In this document: positions 61,145 to 64,000 of the stretch, piece after piece
How positions within the stretch are numbered: the first letter of the stretch is position 1
Layout: each line of letters opens with the position of its first letter
Assembly: GCF_039555335.1 (NCBI RefSeq)
Contig: NC_092628.1
Span: 77,750,713 to 77,814,712 of the forward strand
Source: Amphiura filiformis
Taxonomy: Eukaryota; Echinodermata; Ophiuroidea; Amphilepidida; Amphiuridae
Direction of reading: 5' to 3'
DNA: 64,000 bases
Translations under genes and position numbers: made by a program
The notes under the pieces: model-generated
What the model was told of the DNA's origin: nothing
Seen by the model: only the letters and a program-made list of their open reading frames with translations
Databases searched by the model: none

Positions 61145-61818
61145 AGGCCCATTCAGTGATTTGCTCATCCGGACGATCGTAAAAATCATCAAAATTCAGA
61201 TTTTGGTACCTTTGTAATTGGCATAGATGTGCTAACATAGCCTGCTAGTGGTTCGGTCGAAAGCCGTGTATTTTAGACAAACTAAAGCATTTGCCTGATT
61301 CTGGACTTTTGATACTGACAGTACAAAAGTCCGACTCGAGATCGAAAGAAGCTCACTCTCCACGTACCAACACGCGTTGCGTATTGTTTCTACTACTTAT
61401 TACATCAGTAGCTACTATTTTAAACAAAATACACAATTTTAACTGTTTTTCATATTTGAATTGACCGTTAGTTTGCCTCGGTGACCTTTAATTGCTTATT
61501 TTGTTTTCAACTACAAAAATTAAGAGTATTAAGCGTCTGTTTTAAATCAATTTAGACTCTACTTCCCCGTGTTAGAAACACTGGACTAGGAAGTTTTTCC
61601 AGTCGATTGGTGGCGCACTGTACGAAAATCTCGATTTTCTCGAGTCGATCTGAGTTGAAGTAGAAAACCTTTCTAAAAATTCTGTTTTTTGACTAAGTTG
61701 TCGATGTATGAAGGGGAAAAGTGGTTTAATGAAATTCTGTAGACTTATTCTTTATTTCTAAGCAACTCTGACAAATTTCCATTTTTTTAATGTTCCTGTG
61801 AAATCACTGAAAGGGCCT
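61145..61818. mobile_element. Non-autonomous DNA element with TTAA target duplication
   Basis: TTAA at 61141-61144 and 61819-61822 flanks inverted ends AGGCCCattcagtgattt and aaatcactgaaaGGGCCT. The gene C flank has the empty site gatttaatacg with a single TTAA at 47645-47648. TTAA targeting points to the piggyBac group. No transposase frame is present. Confidence 0.75.
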
Positions 61819-62054
61819 TTAATACGTCTGATTCCACAGAAAAAATTCAAAATGGCGTCCAAAATTATGTCATTTTACATCAAATATCTGATTAAAGAAA
61901 CGAGCTTAAATAGCTCTTCTTTGTTTGCTTTGGCTAAATCCTGGTCAAGTGTTGGGATTTAACAATTAACAATGAGAGGACATTCCTGAACCTCGTTGAC
62001 TTGGGTATGATTTGAAATGACCGCCAATTATGACTGTTTGATATTTGTTACCAG

Positions 62055-63180
62055 TAGGTATATCACCCCAAAAATAAGCGCAGCAGAAACATGTTATTTG
62101 ACGCCTTTAATTGAATCATCGTTATGAATGCTTCAAAAAACAAAAAACAGAATTGAAATCGGATAATGCAAAGTGATGTAACGTCAACTTGAAGATACCC
62201 GGAAATCGGGTGAAAACCTGCCACAAATTGCTATAAATGGCAAAATGGTAATTTTTGGGATTTGTAATGCTTATTCGTTCACTTACTTGAAAAAGTAGCA
62301 TTGATTTAAGTATCACAGATTAATTGCATATCTTTCTGGACTTCGTTAAAGAAAACAAGATTAAAAAATCTCTCCTCGAATAAATGTAATAAATCCACCA
62401 AATATACAATTTTAGCCATTTTGACCAATCTGCAGACAAATAAAAGCTTAAAAAATGACTAAGTCCAGCTAATTAATATGCAAAAATAATGCCAACAGAG
62501 AACCGTACATGATATGAGGATGCGGTTTTTTTTTCACACATAAGTACCCAAAGTTCTTTCATTTGGTAACAAAAAAAACACAAAAAGTCATTAATTATGC
62601 AAATTAGCTAATTACATCTAATTATATATTTATGCCATTCTTATGTTAATTAGGCATATGTAATTTTTACTTTTTTCAATGTTTTATTTATGTTTTATTC
62701 ATACAGCATGATTTTGTCAAATATGAACCTGCTGTGATGTTGAATAAAGAAACTGCAGTTAAGTGCCTAAGTGCACCGAGTTTTCAATTGGTATAGGGAA
62801 GTGTTTCACTCATTGTCCAAGGAAAAAAAATACATGATAACAAACACTGGTATTTCAGACCGGTGGTACTAGGTCCTCCATTTCGAGAGACATATATTTA
62901 TTGATTTATGGACGATCTAAAACAATTCATAAAACAGGTCTTAACTCTTAAACTAGGCAGTGTTTAATTTCGGCGGAGTTGATAGTGATTTAGGAAATGT
63001 TTCACCTACCATATATTAAAAAGACAAATTATTGTGATCAATGAAACATAACGAGGAAATCGTTTTTTGACATGTATGTTTTCAAAATTGGCCAACTTTG
63101 ATCCGCGCGCTTTTTGATTCACTGTTATGTATGCGTGCACAGTATGACAGAATTATTGTGCAGCCACTGTGACATACCTA
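62055..63180. mobile_element. Non-autonomous element with 7-bp target duplication
   Basis: The direct repeat ttaccag is at 62048-62054 and 63181-63187. The ends taggtatatcac and gtgacataccta are inverted repeats. The empty site is present in the gene C flank (gttaccagccatg around 47875). No coding sequence is recognised in the 1126-base interior, and the superfamily is unclear. Confidence 0.7.
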
Positions 63181-63263
63181 TTACCAGCCATGTGCAAAAA
63201 TAGACATAACATATGTAGCACTGAAATAAGGTACCTTTTGCTGAAGAAGAAGTTCAACAAAAC

Positions 63264-63522
63264 CATGTGATGCGATCAAGCAAAATTAGTCGGAACTCGG
63301 AAATATTAAATTTTCAGATTCTTATAGCATAGTAAAAACATTAACAAAGCTGCATTTTGCAGAAAATCCCATTGAAATTGAACAACCAGTTCCAAAGATA
63401 TCAGCAATTAAAGACTTTGCAAAACAGCAGGAAACAAAAGGAAATATTTCCTTTGCTTGGCTATATCTCAAAATCAATATTTCCGAGTTCCGACTGATTT
63501 TACTTGATCGCCTCACATATGT
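63264..63522. repeat. MITE family 1, near-complete copy
   Basis: The left end catgtgatgcgatcaagcaa and the right end ttacttgatcgcctcacata are present, with both internal halves (aatatttcctttgcttggct, aaagatatcagcaattaaag). Confidence 0.85.
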
Positions 63523-63759
63523 GACCGTACAGCACGAATGAGCCGTAAATGTCCTCAATTGTATTCCGAGTTATAGTGTAAAATGGGCATGAAGGTCGTA
63601 TTCATAGGTATTTCAATTTGGTGCTACGTGTATCTCATTAAATGAGGTACACGTAGCACCAAATTGAGGTACCAATGAATACGACCTTCATGCCCATTTT
63701 ACACTGTAACTCGGAATACAATTGAGGACATTTACGGCTCATTCGTGCTGTACGGTCAC
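63521..63759. repeat. 239-bp near-perfect palindrome
   Basis: Arms of about 118 bases begin gtgaccgtacagcacgaatg and end cattcgtgctgtacggtcac, meeting near 63640 (tctcattaaatgaggt) with only a few mismatches. The gene C flank has no counterpart. Confidence 0.9.
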
Positions 63760-63929
63760 ATATTATATTCTAAACAGGAAATAAAACAAAATTGACCGGT
63801 GGCCGACTTTACGAGCGTCTCGTGGTGGACGGTCACAAAGTACATACATTATTGTTTTGAAATATTGCATTCTTAACATTTGTTTAACATGAATGAATAA
63901 TATGCAGAGCAACTCCGGGGTGGCAAAGG

Positions 63930-64000
63930 AAAAGCAATAATTGCATGTATAGTAGCTGTAATAACAACAGTGACCAGGTAAAAATTACCCTCAGATATCG
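63930..64000 (-). pseudogene. Relic of nAChR last exon at window edge
   Basis: Same relic as 48283-48375 (gtaataacaacagtgaccag ... ctcagatatc), cut by the window end. It marks the outer boundary of the duplicated unit and hints that array sequence continues to the right. Confidence 0.55.

Overview
This is a eukaryotic, AT-rich, intron-rich and transposon-rich window. It most likely comes from a marine invertebrate deuterostome such as an echinoderm or hemichordate; that placement is inferred from gene types and repeat flavour and is not proven. The main content is a tandem cluster of four nicotinic-acetylcholine-receptor-like (Cys-loop) subunit genes, all on the minus strand. Gene A lies at about 3.0-9.4 kb, B at 24.1-34.0 kb, C at 36.5-45.8 kb and D at 49.3-59.3 kb. 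All four share the same exon plan: first exon, 137/140 nt, 45 nt, 110 nt, 222/228 nt (Cys-loop), 314 nt (loop C, M1, M2) and a last exon (M3, loop, M4). Splice phases agree across the four genes, and every joined reading frame divides exactly by three.

Genes C and D are products of a recent segmental duplication covering introns and 5' flanks. D carries several insertions for which C preserves the empty site: a mariner, a 5'-truncated L1-like LINE, a MITE flanked by TTAA and an element with a 7-bp target duplication. A decayed piece of the M4-coding exon lies just outside the 5' flank of both C and D. This suggests that the array once held more copies and may continue past the right edge.

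Between A and B, on the plus strand, is a single-exon rhodopsin-class GPCR (20.4-21.5 kb). It has an apparent frameshift in transmembrane helix 1.

Much of the remainder is mobile DNA. There is a textbook Penelope-like retroelement at 17.7-19.0 kb with inverted pseudo-LTRs, a 34-bp tail and a 13-bp target duplication. A second Penelope-like 3' fragment lies at 4.7-5.2 kb, and a LINE RT fragment at 48.7-49.2 kb. There are also two tRNA-derived SINEs, several MITE and foldback families (one nested inside another), long palindromes, a degenerate mirror-arranged minisatellite and simple repeats.

The most interesting observation is gene A's pore. At the M2 entrance it has Pro-Ser-Lys where cation-selective nicotinic subunits, including B, C and D here, have Gly-Glu-Lys. 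It therefore resembles the anion-selective members of the superfamily while keeping nicotinic vicinal cysteines. Conversely, B, C and D keep the cationic pore but replace the loop-B tryptophan of the acetylcholine aromatic box with phenylalanine. Together they look like a lineage-specific subfamily whose ligand or ion selectivity may have diverged.
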